A DNA stretch of 64,000 nucleotides from Bacillota bacterium (GCA_023388495.1 JAEWGC010000018.1:35470-99469); one strand, 5' to 3'; positions 43,130 through 52,767 are shown, counted from the first letter of the stretch. The notes: generated from the letters alone by a model not told the origin. Numbers and translations are program-made.

Positions 43130-45121
43130 TTAGAATATTCCGTTTCCAAATATTTGTGCAAATACTAATGCTACTATTGTCATAAGTTTGATTAAAATAT
43201 TTAATGATGGTCCTGAAGTATCCTTGAATGGGTCACCTACAGTATCTCCAGTAACCGCAGCTTTGTGAGCCTCGCTACCTTTTCCACCGTGGTTTCCTTC
43301 TTCGATATACTTCTTAGCATTATCCCATGCTCCACCAGCATTTGACATGAATATAGCCATTAGTACACCTGTTACCAATGAACCAGCTAATAGTCCTCCT
43401 AAAGCTTCAGAGCCTAATATTAGACCTATAGCCACAGGAACTATTACTGCTAATAATCCAGGAATGATCATCTCTCTAAGTGCTGCTTTTGTACTAATAT
43501 CTACACAAGTAGCATATTCAGGAGTTGTTTTTCCTTCCATGATACCTGGGATTTCTCTAAATTGTCTTCTTACCTCTTCAATCATTGAGAAAGCTGCTTT
43601 ACCTACTGCATCCATAGTCATTGCTGAGAATAGGAATGGTAGCATACCACCTATAAAAGCACCAGCTATAACAGTTGGTTTTGTTAAGTCTATACTTACA
43701 AGTCCTACTGCTTGAGTATAGGAAGCAAATAATGCAAGGGCAGTAAGTGCTGCTGAACCAATTGCAAATCCTTTTCCTATTGCTGCTGTAGTATTACCTA
43801 CTGAATCAAGTTTATCTGTAATATTTCTAACATTATCTGGCAATTCACACATTTCTGCAATACCACCAGCGTTATCTGCTATTGGACCATAAGCATCTAC
43901 TGCTATAGTCATACCAGCTGTTGATAACATACCTACTGCCGCTAAAGCGATTCCATATAATCCTTGAGCTGCGTCAGTTGAACCACCTGATACATAGTAA
44001 GCTACTAAAATACCAATAGCTATTACAATAATAGGACCAGCTGTTGACATCATACCTACTGAAAGCCCACCAATAATATTAGTTGAAGCTCCTGTTTCTG
44101 ATTCAGCTGCTATTCTTTGTACTGGTTTATGATCTCCTGATGTATAGTATTCTGTTATTCTAGCTACAATAAGTCCTACTGCAAGACCAGATAATATTGC
44201 TATAAATGGTTTATATGATGCTAATATATAATTGCTCAAGAAGAAACCTGCTACTACTGTGATTATTGAGCTAACTAATGTACCATTATTTAATGATTTT
44301 TGAGGATCTTTATCTCCTCTAACAAAGTAAACACCTATAATTGAAGCCACAATTCCTATAGCTGAAAGTGCAAGTGCAAAATAAACTCCTTCTTGTCCAT
44401 AAGCCACAAGTCCCAAAGTAATAGCTGATATAATTGCTCCAACATAGGACTCGAATAAGTCTGCACCCATTCCTGCTACGTCTCCAACGTTATCGCCAAC
44501 GTTATCTGCAATAACTGCTGGGTTTCTTGGATCATCTTCTGGAATTCCTGCTTCTACTTTACCTACTAGGTCTGCACCTACGTCTGCTGCTTTAGTGTAA
44601 ATTCCTCCACCTACTCTAGCAAATAATGCTATAGATGAAGCACCAAGTCCAAAACCTGTTATAATATTTGCATCTTCAAATATTATATAAAGTACGCCTA
44701 CACCTAAAATTCCTAAACCTACAACACACATTCCCATTACTGCTCCACCTGAGAATGCAACGTTTAATGCCTTATTCATTCCTGATTCCATTGCAGCATT
44801 TGCAGTTCTTACATTTGCTTTAGTAGCTACCTTCATACCAAAGTATCCTGCACATATTGAGAATAATGCTCCAAGTAAGAAGCAAACTGCTGTGCTTAAA
44901 TTAATAGCAAATATTAAAATAATAAAGAGTGCTACTACGAAAATTGCTAAAGATTTGTACTGTCTACTTAAGAAAGCCATGGCACCCTCTTGAATGTAAG
45001 TTGATATTTCTTTCATTCTAGCGTTTCCAGGACTAACTTTATTAATACTGCTTGCTTTATACAAAGCAAATAATAACGCCAATACTCCTACTACTGGCGC
45101 AGCAATTAATGCCAAATTCAT
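43130..45121 (-). CDS. hppA: Membrane ion-pumping pyrophosphatase
   Basis: The 663-residue protein has about 16 membrane helices and couples PPi hydrolysis to H+ or Na+ export. The PPi/Mg-binding motifs are DVGADLVGKVEAGIPEDDPRNPAVIADNVGD (read as successive segments) and DAYGPIADNAGGIAEM, and near the end GDTVGDPFKDTSGPSLN. At the K+-dependence site the sequence is GNTTAAIGKG; the Ala there is characteristic of K+-requiring enzymes (K+-independent ones have Lys). Na+ versus H+ transport cannot be judged. It follows secG by 16 bases and is terminated behind. Confidence 0.94.
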   Translation of the reverse strand: MNLALIAAPVVGVLALLFALYKASSINKVSPGNARMKEISTYIQEGAMAFLSRQYKSLAIFVVALFIILIFAINLSTAVCFLLGALFSICAGYFGMKVATKANVRTANAAMESGMNKALNVAFSGGAVMGMCVVGLGILGVGVLYIIFEDANIITGFGLGASSIALFARVGGGIYTKAADVGADLVGKVEAGIPEDDPRNPAVIADNVGDNVGDVAGMGADLFESYVGAIISAITLGLVAYGQEGVYFALALSAIGIVASIIGVYFVRGDKDPQKSLNNGTLVSSIITVVAGFFLSNYILASYKPFIAILSGLAVGLIVARITEYYTSGDHKPVQRIAAESETGASTNIIGGLSVGMMSTAGPIIVIAIGILVAYYVSGGSTDAAQGLYGIALAAVGMLSTAGMTIAVDAYGPIADNAGGIAEMCELPDNVRNITDKLDSVGNTTAAIGKGFAIGSAALTALALFASYTQAVGLVSIDLTKPTVIAGAFIGGMLPFLFSAMTMDAVGKAAFSMIEEVRRQFREIPGIMEGKTTPEYATCVDISTKAALREMIIPGLLAVIVPVAIGLILGSEALGGLLAGSLVTGVLMAIFMSNAGGAWDNAKKYIEEGNHGGKGSEAHKAAVTGDTVGDPFKDTSGPSLNILIKLMTIVALVFAQIFGNGIF

Positions 45122-45137
45122 TTCTATTCCTCCTTTG

Positions 45138-45365
45138 TTATTTAGCTGCTAAAACTAAAGTAGATATTATAAAGATAACAGCTGATATTACTGTTATTCT
45201 CTTAAGCATGTCTTCACGGCTCTTTCCTCTTGATTTACCCCATAATGAATCCGCTGAGCCACCTGCTAAAGTACCTAACCCTTGTTCACTACCCTCTTGT
45301 AATACTACAGAAACTATTAAAGATAAGCTTGATGCAAGAACTAATACTGAAAAGAATATTGTCAT
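45138..45365 (-). CDS. secG: Preprotein translocase subunit SecG
   Basis: The 75-residue protein has two hydrophobic helices (about 3-20 and 53-73) joined by the SecG-type loop VLQEGSEQGLGTLAGGSADSLWGK. It supports SecYEG-dependent protein export. It lies between eno and the pyrophosphatase gene; the eno-secG-rnr-smpB-ssrA order is common in Firmicutes. A GGAGGTG ribosome site precedes the ATG. Confidence 0.92.
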   Translation of the reverse strand: MTIFFSVLVLASSLSLIVSVVLQEGSEQGLGTLAGGSADSLWGKSRGKSREDMLKRITVISAVIFIISTLVLAAK

Positions 45366-45436
45366 ATTTACACCTCCTACAACTATAGTAGATAGTAATA
45401 TATCCCATAAAACATTAATATTTTAACATAGTAAGA

Positions 45437-45482
45437 GCATAAAATCAAGAGTATAGAAATCCTATACCTTAAGATTTTATGC
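45437..45482 (-). terminator. Large hairpin after eno
   Basis: Outer arms GCATAAAATC/GATTTTATGC and inner arms GTATAG/CTATAC form a 46-base two-part stem ten bases after the eno stop codon. It lacks a strong T run, so it may only partly terminate or may protect the mRNA. Confidence 0.55.
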
Positions 45483-45491
45483 CCCCAATAA

Positions 45492-46784
45492 CTATTTCTT
45501 TAGATTATAAAATGTTTTTATTCCTTTGTAAACTGAACCATCACCTAGCATATCTTCTATTCTAAGTAACTGATTGTATTTTGCAACTCTATCTGTCCTT
45601 GAAGGAGCACCGGTTTTAATTTGCCCTGCATTTGTTGCTACTGCTAAATCTGCTATGGTAGTATCTTCAGTTTCTCCTGATCTATGGGATATAACTGCTG
45701 TATAACCATTTGTTTTTGCCATTTCAATTGTATCAAGTGTTTCAGTTAATGTTCCTATTTGGTTTAACTTCACTAATACTGAATTTGAAATACCTAAATC
45801 TATACCTTTGCTCAATCTCTCAGTATTTGTAACGAATAAATCGTCTCCTACTAATTGAATCTTTTTGCCTAATCTTTCTGTCAATAACTTCCAACCATCC
45901 CAATCATCTTCTGCTAAGCCATCTTCTATGGAAATAATTGGATATTTCTCTACTAATTCTTCATAATAACGGATCATTTCCTCTACTGTAAGAGTTCTAC
46001 CTTCTCCAGCTAAGTTATAAACTTTTTTCTCTTCATCATACATTTCTGTAGCTGCTACATCTAATGCAAGCATGATTTCTTCTCCAGGTTTATATCCAGC
46101 CTTCTCTATAGCTTCTACTATAGTCTTTAACGCCTCTTCATTACTAGATAGATTTGGTGCAAATCCACCTTCATCGCCTACTGCTGTATTTAAACCCTTA
46201 GATTTAAGAACAGACTTTAAGTTATGGAATATTTCTGCACCCATTCTAAGAGCTTCTCTAAAACTCTTTGCTCCCACTGGCATTACCATAAATTCTTGGA
46301 TATCCACGTTGTTATCAGCATGTTCTCCGCCATTTAAAATATTCATCATAGGAACTGGTAATGTTTTAGAATTAACTCCACCTACATATTGGTATAAAGG
46401 CATTCCTAAATAGTCTGCTGCAGCTCTTGCTACTGCCAGTGACACACCAAGGATTGCATTGGCACCTAATTTACCTTTATTTGGTGTGCCATCTAATTGA
46501 ATCATTAACTTATCTATTGCTGTCTGCTCAAATACATCCATACCAATTACTTCTTCTGCTATTATATTATTGACATTATCTACGGCGTTCATAACACCTT
46601 TTCCTAAAAATCTTTCTTTATCTCCATCTCTTAATTCTACAGCTTCAAAGGCTCCTGTACTTGCTCCTGATGGAACTAAAGCTCTACCGAAGGCACCACT
46701 CTCTGTCCATACCTCCACCTCTACTGTAGGATTGCCCCTTGAATCCAGTACTTCTCTTGCATAAATATCAACTATTATACTCAA
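45492..46784 (-). CDS. eno: Enolase
   Basis: The 430-residue enzyme converts 2-phosphoglycerate to phosphoenolpyruvate. Motifs are AREVLDSRGNPTVEVEV, GASTGAFEAVELRDGD, GDEGGFAPNL, the metal ligand segments LALDVAATEMYD, SIEDGLAEDDWDGW and LVGDDLFVTN, and VKLNQIGTLTET and SHRSGETEDTTIADLAV. It is the last gene of the glycolytic operon, directly after gpmI. Confidence 0.97.
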   Translation of the reverse strand: MSIIVDIYAREVLDSRGNPTVEVEVWTESGAFGRALVPSGASTGAFEAVELRDGDKERFLGKGVMNAVDNVNNIIAEEVIGMDVFEQTAIDKLMIQLDGTPNKGKLGANAILGVSLAVARAAADYLGMPLYQYVGGVNSKTLPVPMMNILNGGEHADNNVDIQEFMVMPVGAKSFREALRMGAEIFHNLKSVLKSKGLNTAVGDEGGFAPNLSSNEEALKTIVEAIEKAGYKPGEEIMLALDVAATEMYDEEKKVYNLAGEGRTLTVEEMIRYYEELVEKYPIISIEDGLAEDDWDGWKLLTERLGKKIQLVGDDLFVTNTERLSKGIDLGISNSVLVKLNQIGTLTETLDTIEMAKTNGYTAVISHRSGETEDTTIADLAVATNAGQIKTGAPSRTDRVAKYNQLLRIEDMLGDGSVYKGIKTFYNLKK

Positions 46785-46785
46785 G

Positions 46786-48312
46786 TTAATTCCTCCTTTT
46801 AATAAGTGATTTTCCTGTCATTTCTTCTGGTTTATCTAAACCTAATAATTCTAATAAGGTTGGTGCTAAATCTGCCAATATACCTTCCTGTAACTCTGTA
46901 TTTTTATCTCCTACAAGAATCAACGGTACTCTATTACTTGTATGGGATGTTACAGGACTGCCATCTTCATTTAATAGCATTTCTGCATTTCCGTGGTCTG
47001 CTGTAATTAAAGCCTTACCACCTTTTTCTAATAGAAGAGGGATTATTTCCCCTAAAGAACTATCTACTGTTTCTATAGCCTTTACTGTAGCTGGTACCAC
47101 ACCTGTATGGCCAACCATATCTGGATTCGCAAAATTTAATATAATTAAATCATATTTATCCATATTTAATCTATTTAATACTTCATTTTTTACTTCTACT
47201 GCACTCATCTCTGGCTGTAAATCATAGGTTGCTACTTTTGGAGATGGAATCAATACCCTGTCTTCATTTTTATAGGGTTCTTCTATACCACCATTAAAGA
47301 AAAATGTTACATGTGCATATTTTTCAGTTTCAGCAATCCTAAGTTGAGACAACCCTTTGTTGCTAATATATTCTCCTAAAGTATTTATAGGCGCATCATC
47401 ACTATAAGCCACTTTTACATTCTCTATAGTCTTATCATATTCTGTCATTGTAACATAGAATGTTTTTACCTTTTTTTCTCTTTCAAATCCCTCAAAATTT
47501 TCATCTACAAAGGCCCTAGTAATTTGTCTAGCCCTATCTGGCCTGAAATTGAAGAATATGATTGAATCATTATTATCTACAGTTGCAATAGGTTTATCAT
47601 TCTCTTTTATAACTGTAGGAATAATAAATTCATCTAGAACATCTTGACCATAGGACTTTTCTATTGCCATTATAGGATCATTGCTTTCATTACCCTTACC
47701 TAATGTAAAGACATCATAAGCTAATTTAGTTCTATCCCATCTCTTATCCCTGTCCATTGCATAGTATCTACCAGAAACAGTGGCAATTTTTCCTACACCT
47801 ATTTCATCTATTTTCATCATTAACTCTTTTATATCTTCCTTGCCTGCAGTTGGTGATACATCTCTTCCATCCAATATTGCATGAATATAGACATTGTAGA
47901 AGTTTTCCTTTTTCATCAATTCCAGCAATGCATATAAATGAGTATTGTGGCTATGAACTCCTCCAGACGACACTAATCCAATTAAATGAATCTTAGAATT
48001 ATTCTTTTTAGCATTCTCTATTGCTTCTAAGAATTCTTCCTTCTGAAAAAAATCACCATCTTTTATGGATTTAAATATCTTCGTCAAATCCTGATATATT
48101 ATACGTCCAGAGCCGATATTTAGATGTCCAACTTCTGAATTACCCATTTGCCCCTCTGGAAGGCCTACAGCGAGTCCCGATGCTTCCAGAGTAGTATTAG
48201 GATACTCTTTAAATAATCTATCTATATTAGGTGTCTTGGCTAGTTTAACGGCATTTCCTTCATATTCCTTTCCTATACCAAAACCATCTAGTATTATTAG
48301 CATAACTGGCAT
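46786..48312 (-). CDS. gpmI: 2,3-bisphosphoglycerate-independent phosphoglycerate mutase
   Basis: The 508-residue manganese enzyme interconverts 3- and 2-phosphoglycerate. It begins MPVMLIILDGFGIG; the phosphoserine region is GQMGNSEVGHLNIGSGR, and metal sites are visible in SGRYYAMDRDKRWDR, NFANPDMVGHTG and ALITADHGNAEM. The ATG at 48312 is chosen over an in-frame TTG at the tpiA stop because GGAGG lies seven bases before it. It lies between tpiA and eno. Confidence 0.96.
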   Translation of the reverse strand: MPVMLIILDGFGIGKEYEGNAVKLAKTPNIDRLFKEYPNTTLEASGLAVGLPEGQMGNSEVGHLNIGSGRIIYQDLTKIFKSIKDGDFFQKEEFLEAIENAKKNNSKIHLIGLVSSGGVHSHNTHLYALLELMKKENFYNVYIHAILDGRDVSPTAGKEDIKELMMKIDEIGVGKIATVSGRYYAMDRDKRWDRTKLAYDVFTLGKGNESNDPIMAIEKSYGQDVLDEFIIPTVIKENDKPIATVDNNDSIIFFNFRPDRARQITRAFVDENFEGFEREKKVKTFYVTMTEYDKTIENVKVAYSDDAPINTLGEYISNKGLSQLRIAETEKYAHVTFFFNGGIEEPYKNEDRVLIPSPKVATYDLQPEMSAVEVKNEVLNRLNMDKYDLIILNFANPDMVGHTGVVPATVKAIETVDSSLGEIIPLLLEKGGKALITADHGNAEMLLNEDGSPVTSHTSNRVPLILVGDKNTELQEGILADLAPTLLELLGLDKPEEMTGKSLIKRRN

Positions 48313-48327
48313 GTTAGTAGCCTCCAA

Positions 48328-49071
48328 TTAAAAATTTATTAAACTTACAAAATCATCTGCTTTTAGACTTGCTCCGCCTACTAGAGCACCATCTATTTCA
48401 CATTTATCCATTAATTCCTTTATATTACTTGGCTTCACAGATCCACCATATTGTATCCTGATTATGTCTTTCTTCGCTCCATATTTACTTCCTATGGTCT
48501 CACGTATAAAACCTAACATATGGTTTGCATCATCAGATGATGCAGTCTTTCCTGTGCCTATTGCCCAAATTGGTTCGTAGGCAATTACTATATTTTCTAA
48601 GTCTTTTTCCTCTATATCTTCAAAGGCTTTTAACACTTGATCCTTTACTATTTCATTTTGTATATTAGCTTCTCTTTCCTCTAGAGTCTCTCCTACACAA
48701 ACTATTGGCTTGATGCCATGTGAAATAGCAGATTTTATTTTTTTATTTACAGTACTGTCCGTTTCATTAAAATATTGACGTCTTTCCGAGTGACCAATGA
48801 TACAATAGTCAACGCCTATTTCCTTCAACATCTTTGGAGAAACTTCACCTGTAAAGGCTCCACTTTCTTCCCAGTGCATGTTTTGTGCACCTATCTTTAT
48901 ATTAGTATTCTCTACAGCCTTTTTGATTTCTGTAAGACAAATAAATGGTACACAAAGAACTGTCTCAACATCATCTCTAAGTTTATGTGATTTTATCTCT
49001 TCTACCAATTGTAGCCCTTCACTTATTGTATTATTCATTTTCCAATTTCCTGCGATTATAGGAGTTCGCAT
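48328..49071 (-). CDS. tpiA: Triosephosphate isomerase
   Basis: The 247-residue TIM barrel has the active-site Lys in AGNWKMNN (residue 11), His in IIGHSERR (about 94) and Glu in VIAYEPIWAIGTGK (about 165). The phosphate-binding loop is YGGSVKP, then GALVGGASL. It interconverts glyceraldehyde 3-phosphate and dihydroxyacetone phosphate. The ATG at 49071 follows AAGGGGG; an upstream in-frame ATG at 49101 has no such site. A 180-base repeat-bearing gap separates it from pgk. Confidence 0.96.
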   Translation of the reverse strand: MRTPIIAGNWKMNNTISEGLQLVEEIKSHKLRDDVETVLCVPFICLTEIKKAVENTNIKIGAQNMHWEESGAFTGEVSPKMLKEIGVDYCIIGHSERRQYFNETDSTVNKKIKSAISHGIKPIVCVGETLEEREANIQNEIVKDQVLKAFEDIEEKDLENIVIAYEPIWAIGTGKTASSDDANHMLGFIRETIGSKYGAKKDIIRIQYGGSVKPSNIKELMDKCEIDGALVGGASLKADDFVSLINF

Positions 49072-49089
49072 TATATCTACCCCCTTATT

Positions 49090-49262
49090 TTTAATTGACA
49101 ATTGACAATGAAAACTATAAACCTATTTTTTTTGATCAGTATATAAATATATTATCATTATGGACATTAAAATATCTTATATCTAATCTTTTAATTATCA
49201 ATTGTCCTCTATTAGTTATTCTTTAATAATTGTCAATTGTCCATTGTACATTGTCAATTGTT
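49090..49262. repeat. Heptamer-type intergenic repeats between pgk and tpiA
   Basis: Tracts of AATTGACAATTGACAATG (49093-49110) and, further right, ATTGTCAATTGTCCATTGTAC flank an otherwise featureless AT-rich centre. They are roughly inverted to each other, as in the copy at 42.2 kb. Confidence 0.55.
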
Positions 49263-50450
49263 ATTCGATATTGCTTCGATTCCTGGTAAGATTTTTCCTT
49301 CTAGTAGCTCTAGGGAAGCTCCTCCACCTGTTGAAATATGAGTCATCAACTCTTTATAACCTGATTTTTCAACTGCTGAAGCTGAATCTCCACCACCTAC
49401 TATGGTTATAGCATCTGATTCTGCCATGGCCTTTGCTATTAACTCTGTACCCTTTGCAAAGTTTTCCATTTCAAATACTCCCATAGGACCATTCCATATT
49501 ACAGTCTTTGCTTCTTTGATAAAATTAGAGAATATATTTATTGATTCTTCTCCTATATCTAAACCCATCATATCTTCTGGCATATTTTCTATCTTAACAG
49601 TTTTAAACTCAGTATCATTTTTAAATTCCCTAGCAACCACTACATCTACTGGTAGCATTAATTTTACATTATTAGCTTTTGCCTTTTCCAATAAATCCTT
49701 TGCCAAGTCTATCTTATCTTCTTCTAATAAGGATTTACCTATTTCATAGCCTTGAGCCTTCAGGAATGTATAGGCCATTCCTCCCCCAACTATTATTGTG
49801 TCTACCTTATTTATAAGATTTTCTATAACACCTATTTTATCTGATACCTTAGCACCACCAAGTATTGCTACAAAAGGTCTTTCAGGAGCTTCTAAGGCCT
49901 TACCCATGATAGATATCTCCTTCTCTACCAAAAACCCAACAGCAGATGGTAAATAAGTGGATACACCTACATTAGACGCATGGGCTCTATGGGAAGTTCC
50001 AAAGGCATCATTTACATATAATTCTCCTAAGGATGCTAAATCTTTAGCAAATTCTTCTCCATTCTTTTCTTCTTCTTTTCTATATCTTGTATTTTCAAGG
50101 AGTAAAACATCTCCGTCTTCCATAGCTTCTACTTGTTTTTTTACTACATCAGATACTACATTATCATCTTCAGCAAATATAACTTGCTTTTCTAATAATT
50201 GTGTTAGTCTCTCCCCAACAACTTTCAATGAATATTTTTTATTAGGCTCTCCCTTTGGTCTACCTAGGTGTGACATAAGGATTACTTTTGCACCTTTTTC
50301 GATTAAATAATTTATAGTTGGCAAGGAACTAGTTATTCTTATATCATCGGTAATCTTACCATTCTCATCCATAGGCACGTTGAAATCACATCTAACTAAT
50401 ACTCTTTTTCCTGCAAAATCTAAATCCCTTAATGATTTTTTATTTAACAT
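49254..50450 (-). CDS. pgk: Phosphoglycerate kinase
   Basis: The 398-residue enzyme transfers phosphate from 1,3-bisphosphoglycerate to ADP. Landmarks are RVLVRCDFNVPMDENG, ILMSHLGRPKG, LLLENTRYRKEE, NDAFGTSHRAHAS, FVAILGGAKVSDKI, WNGPMGVFE and the nucleotide loop TIVGGGDSASAVEK. It follows gap in the operon after a gap that contains a large palindrome. Confidence 0.97.
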   Translation of the reverse strand: MLNKKSLRDLDFAGKRVLVRCDFNVPMDENGKITDDIRITSSLPTINYLIEKGAKVILMSHLGRPKGEPNKKYSLKVVGERLTQLLEKQVIFAEDDNVVSDVVKKQVEAMEDGDVLLLENTRYRKEEEKNGEEFAKDLASLGELYVNDAFGTSHRAHASNVGVSTYLPSAVGFLVEKEISIMGKALEAPERPFVAILGGAKVSDKIGVIENLINKVDTIIVGGGMAYTFLKAQGYEIGKSLLEEDKIDLAKDLLEKAKANNVKLMLPVDVVVAREFKNDTEFKTVKIENMPEDMMGLDIGEESINIFSNFIKEAKTVIWNGPMGVFEMENFAKGTELIAKAMAESDAITIVGGGDSASAVEKSGYKELMTHISTGGGASLELLEGKILPGIEAISNNN

Positions 50451-50479
50451 AATAACACCCCATCATAGAATTTGATGAA

Positions 50480-50520
50480 TAAGTTCACCTTCTGGTGCCA
50501 GGCACCAGAAAGTGAACTTA
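50480..50520. repeat. 41-base near-perfect palindrome between gap and pgk
   Basis: Outer arms TAAGTTCAC/GTGAACTTA and inner arms TTCTGGTGCC/GGCACCAGAA are centred on one A with a single mismatch. The core GGTGCCAGGCACC is GC-rich compared with its surroundings. It resembles dispersed REP-like palindromes of Firmicutes and could also shape gap/pgk mRNA processing. Confidence 0.7.
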
Positions 50521-50562
50521 TTATAATTTAAAATTCACAATTCAAAATTCACAATTGGCGTA
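50521..50562. repeat. AATTCACAATTCA-type tandem repeats
   Basis: AAAATTCACAATTCAAAATTCACAATT lies next to the palindrome (given here only as a class of 8-base units). It belongs with the other short-period intergenic repeats of this window. Confidence 0.45.
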
Positions 50563-50565
50563 AGC

Positions 50566-51570
50566 CTATTTATTAGCTACTAATTTTACAAGGTCTACTA
50601 CTCTTTCTGAATATCCCCACTCATTATCGTACCATGAAATTACTTTAACCATATTATCAATAACCATAGTTGATAATCCGTCTACTATTGATGAACGAGG
50701 ATCAGCTATATAATCTGAGGATACTAATGGCTCATCTGAATATCCTAATATGCCTTTTAATTCTCCTTCACTTGCTTCTTTTAATGCCTTGTTTACTTCT
50801 TCAGCTGTAACTGGTTTTTCTACTTCAAATACTACGTCTACCATAGAAACAGTTGGAACTGGAACTCTTACTGAGAAACCATTAAGTTTTCCTTTTAACT
50901 CTGGAAGTACTAATGCTACTGCCTTTGCCGCTCCAGTTGTTGTTGGGACAATATTTTGTGCTGCTGTTCTTGCACGTCTAAGATCTTTATGTCTCTTATC
51001 TAGTATTTGTTGATCATTTGTATAAGCATGAATTGTAGTCATTAAGCCTTTTTTAACACCAAATTTTTCTAATATTACCTTAGCTACTGGTGCTAAACAA
51101 TTTGTTGTACAAGAAGCATTTGAAATAATATGATGATTAGCTGGATCATATTTATCTTCGTTTACACCTAATACTATTGTAATATCTTCGTCCTTAGCTG
51201 GTGCAGTAATGATTACTTTTTTAGCACCTGCTTCAATATGCTTAGATAAACCTTCTCTATCCTTAAATGCTCCTGTAGAGTCAATTACCAATTCAACACC
51301 TAGTTCTTTCCAAGGTATTTGAGCTGGATCCCTATGAGCTACTACCTTAATCTTTTTACCATTGATTATAAATCCATCTTCAGCTACTTCTAATGTACCA
51401 TTGAATTTTCCGTACATAGTATCATACTTAAATAAATGAGCTAAATCTTCTAAGCTTCCTGATGCATTTAATGCTACTATTTCAAATTCATCTACTCCAT
51501 TTTCTGCATAAGCTCTTAATACATCTCTACCAATTCTACCAAATCCACTTAAACCAACTTTCATTGCCAT
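50566..51570 (-). CDS. gap: Glyceraldehyde-3-phosphate dehydrogenase, type I
   Basis: The 334-residue NAD-dependent enzyme makes 1,3-bisphosphoglycerate. Motifs are the Rossmann start VGLSGFGRIGRDVLRA, the catalytic SNASCTTNCLAPVAKV (Cys about 153), THAYTNDQ (His), RRARTAAQNIVPTTTGAAKA, and SWYDNEWGYSERV. It is the first enzyme gene after cggR and should be derepressed when fructose 1,6-bisphosphate rises. Confidence 0.97.
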   Translation of the reverse strand: MAMKVGLSGFGRIGRDVLRAYAENGVDEFEIVALNASGSLEDLAHLFKYDTMYGKFNGTLEVAEDGFIINGKKIKVVAHRDPAQIPWKELGVELVIDSTGAFKDREGLSKHIEAGAKKVIITAPAKDEDITIVLGVNEDKYDPANHHIISNASCTTNCLAPVAKVILEKFGVKKGLMTTIHAYTNDQQILDKRHKDLRRARTAAQNIVPTTTGAAKAVALVLPELKGKLNGFSVRVPVPTVSMVDVVFEVEKPVTAEEVNKALKEASEGELKGILGYSDEPLVSSDYIADPRSSIVDGLSTMVIDNMVKVISWYDNEWGYSERVVDLVKLVANK

Positions 51571-51618
51571 AACTAACTCCTCCTATTTATTTATATTTTT
51601 AATTTTTATATATCTTAG

Positions 51619-52653
51619 CTACTTTATAGCTTTACCTACAATTTCACATATTCTTCTTGCAGCAGATTCATCTGTTATTAAAGTCATATTTTTATTTAGA
51701 GTAGACACAGAAATTATAGCCTCTGCCTTTTCTTCTCCACCTGCTACTCCAATAACATTATTTAGGGATTTAAACTTTTCAAGAGATAATCCTATGGTCT
51801 TAAACTCCCAAACCTCATTCCCCTTAATATCAAAATAATGACCAAGTGCCTCAGCTACTGCCCCTTCATTAATTAACTCTTCTATCTTTTCCTGAGATAA
51901 ATTTCTCCTTTGAGCCATAGTATCTGCTCTACCAATTCCAAATACAAGAAGATTCATATTAAGGATCATTTCCATAGACTCTCTAATTTCTTCATTCTTT
52001 AGCATAAGCTCTAAGGCCTTTTCTTCTAATCCATCTGGAACATATAACAATCTATATGAACCACCTAATTGTTGTCCTAATCTTGCTGCTACGGAGTTGG
52101 ATTGAGTCTCTACTTCTCGGCCTAATCCTCCCCTAGCTGGTATAACTACTATATCCCTAGTTTTATTATCACATACAGTCTCTTCTGCTACAACAGCCAT
52201 TGTACTTCCACCTGTAATACCGATTATATCCTTAGGTTGAATGATATTTTTCAATACTCTAGATGTAATTTTACCCATATCCTTTAGAACCATACTATTT
52301 TCTGCAGAATTCCCAGGTACTATGATCATTTTCCTTATTCCTAGTAATTCCTGCAATTTTTCCTCCAACTTAGGAATCCCCTTTAGGTTACCATAGATTA
52401 AATGCAATTTTTCTAAAGTGTTTCTTCCATCTTCTGTGATATACATACCCATTAAATCTATATTTATCAACCCTTGATTTTTAAGTATACTTACCTCATC
52501 TCTTATGGTTCTTTCCTTAAAACCTAACTCACTTGATAAAGTTCTTCTGCCTATAGGTTGATTATAGGAAATAGCCCTTAGAATAAGATATCTCTTTTCA
52601 ATTATTTCAATTATCTCTGGAGTTAGCTTTTTTAATAATTCTAATATTTCCAT
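51619..52653 (-). CDS. cggR: Central glycolytic genes regulator CggR
   Basis: The 344-residue SorC-family repressor has an N-terminal winged helix-turn-helix (about 25-75; PIGRRTLSSELGFKERTIRDEVSIL) and a sugar-phosphate-binding domain (about 95-340; GITGGSTMAVVAEE, FGIGRADTM, VAGGEEKAEAI). In Bacillus, CggR represses gap-pgk-tpi-pgm-eno until fructose 1,6-bisphosphate binds. The same operon follows here. Tandem GGG(A/T)CAAAAAA direct repeats in its own leader are the likely operator. Confidence 0.94.
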   Translation of the reverse strand: MEILELLKKLTPEIIEIIEKRYLILRAISYNQPIGRRTLSSELGFKERTIRDEVSILKNQGLINIDLMGMYITEDGRNTLEKLHLIYGNLKGIPKLEEKLQELLGIRKMIIVPGNSAENSMVLKDMGKITSRVLKNIIQPKDIIGITGGSTMAVVAEETVCDNKTRDIVVIPARGGLGREVETQSNSVAARLGQQLGGSYRLLYVPDGLEEKALELMLKNEEIRESMEMILNMNLLVFGIGRADTMAQRRNLSQEKIEELINEGAVAEALGHYFDIKGNEVWEFKTIGLSLEKFKSLNNVIGVAGGEEKAEAIISVSTLNKNMTLITDESAARRICEIVGKAIK

Positions 52654-52688
52654 TAAATCACCTCATAAGAACTCTTGATTACTAGGTT

Positions 52689-52724
52689 GGTCGTTTTTTG
52701 ACCCGGATATGTATTTTTTGTCCC
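52689..52724 (-). promoter_or_regulatory. Probable CggR operator (tandem direct repeats)
   Basis: On the minus strand GGGACAAAAAATAC (from 52724) and GGGTCAAAAAACGACC (from 52704) repeat with a 20-base step, two helical turns. They lie between the promoter and the cggR start, as in the Bacillus operator, which also has tandem CGGGAC-type half sites. Confidence 0.7.
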
Positions 52725-52767
52725 ACGAACTTTAAACAAATGGCAGAATGTAAATTCTACCACTTAT

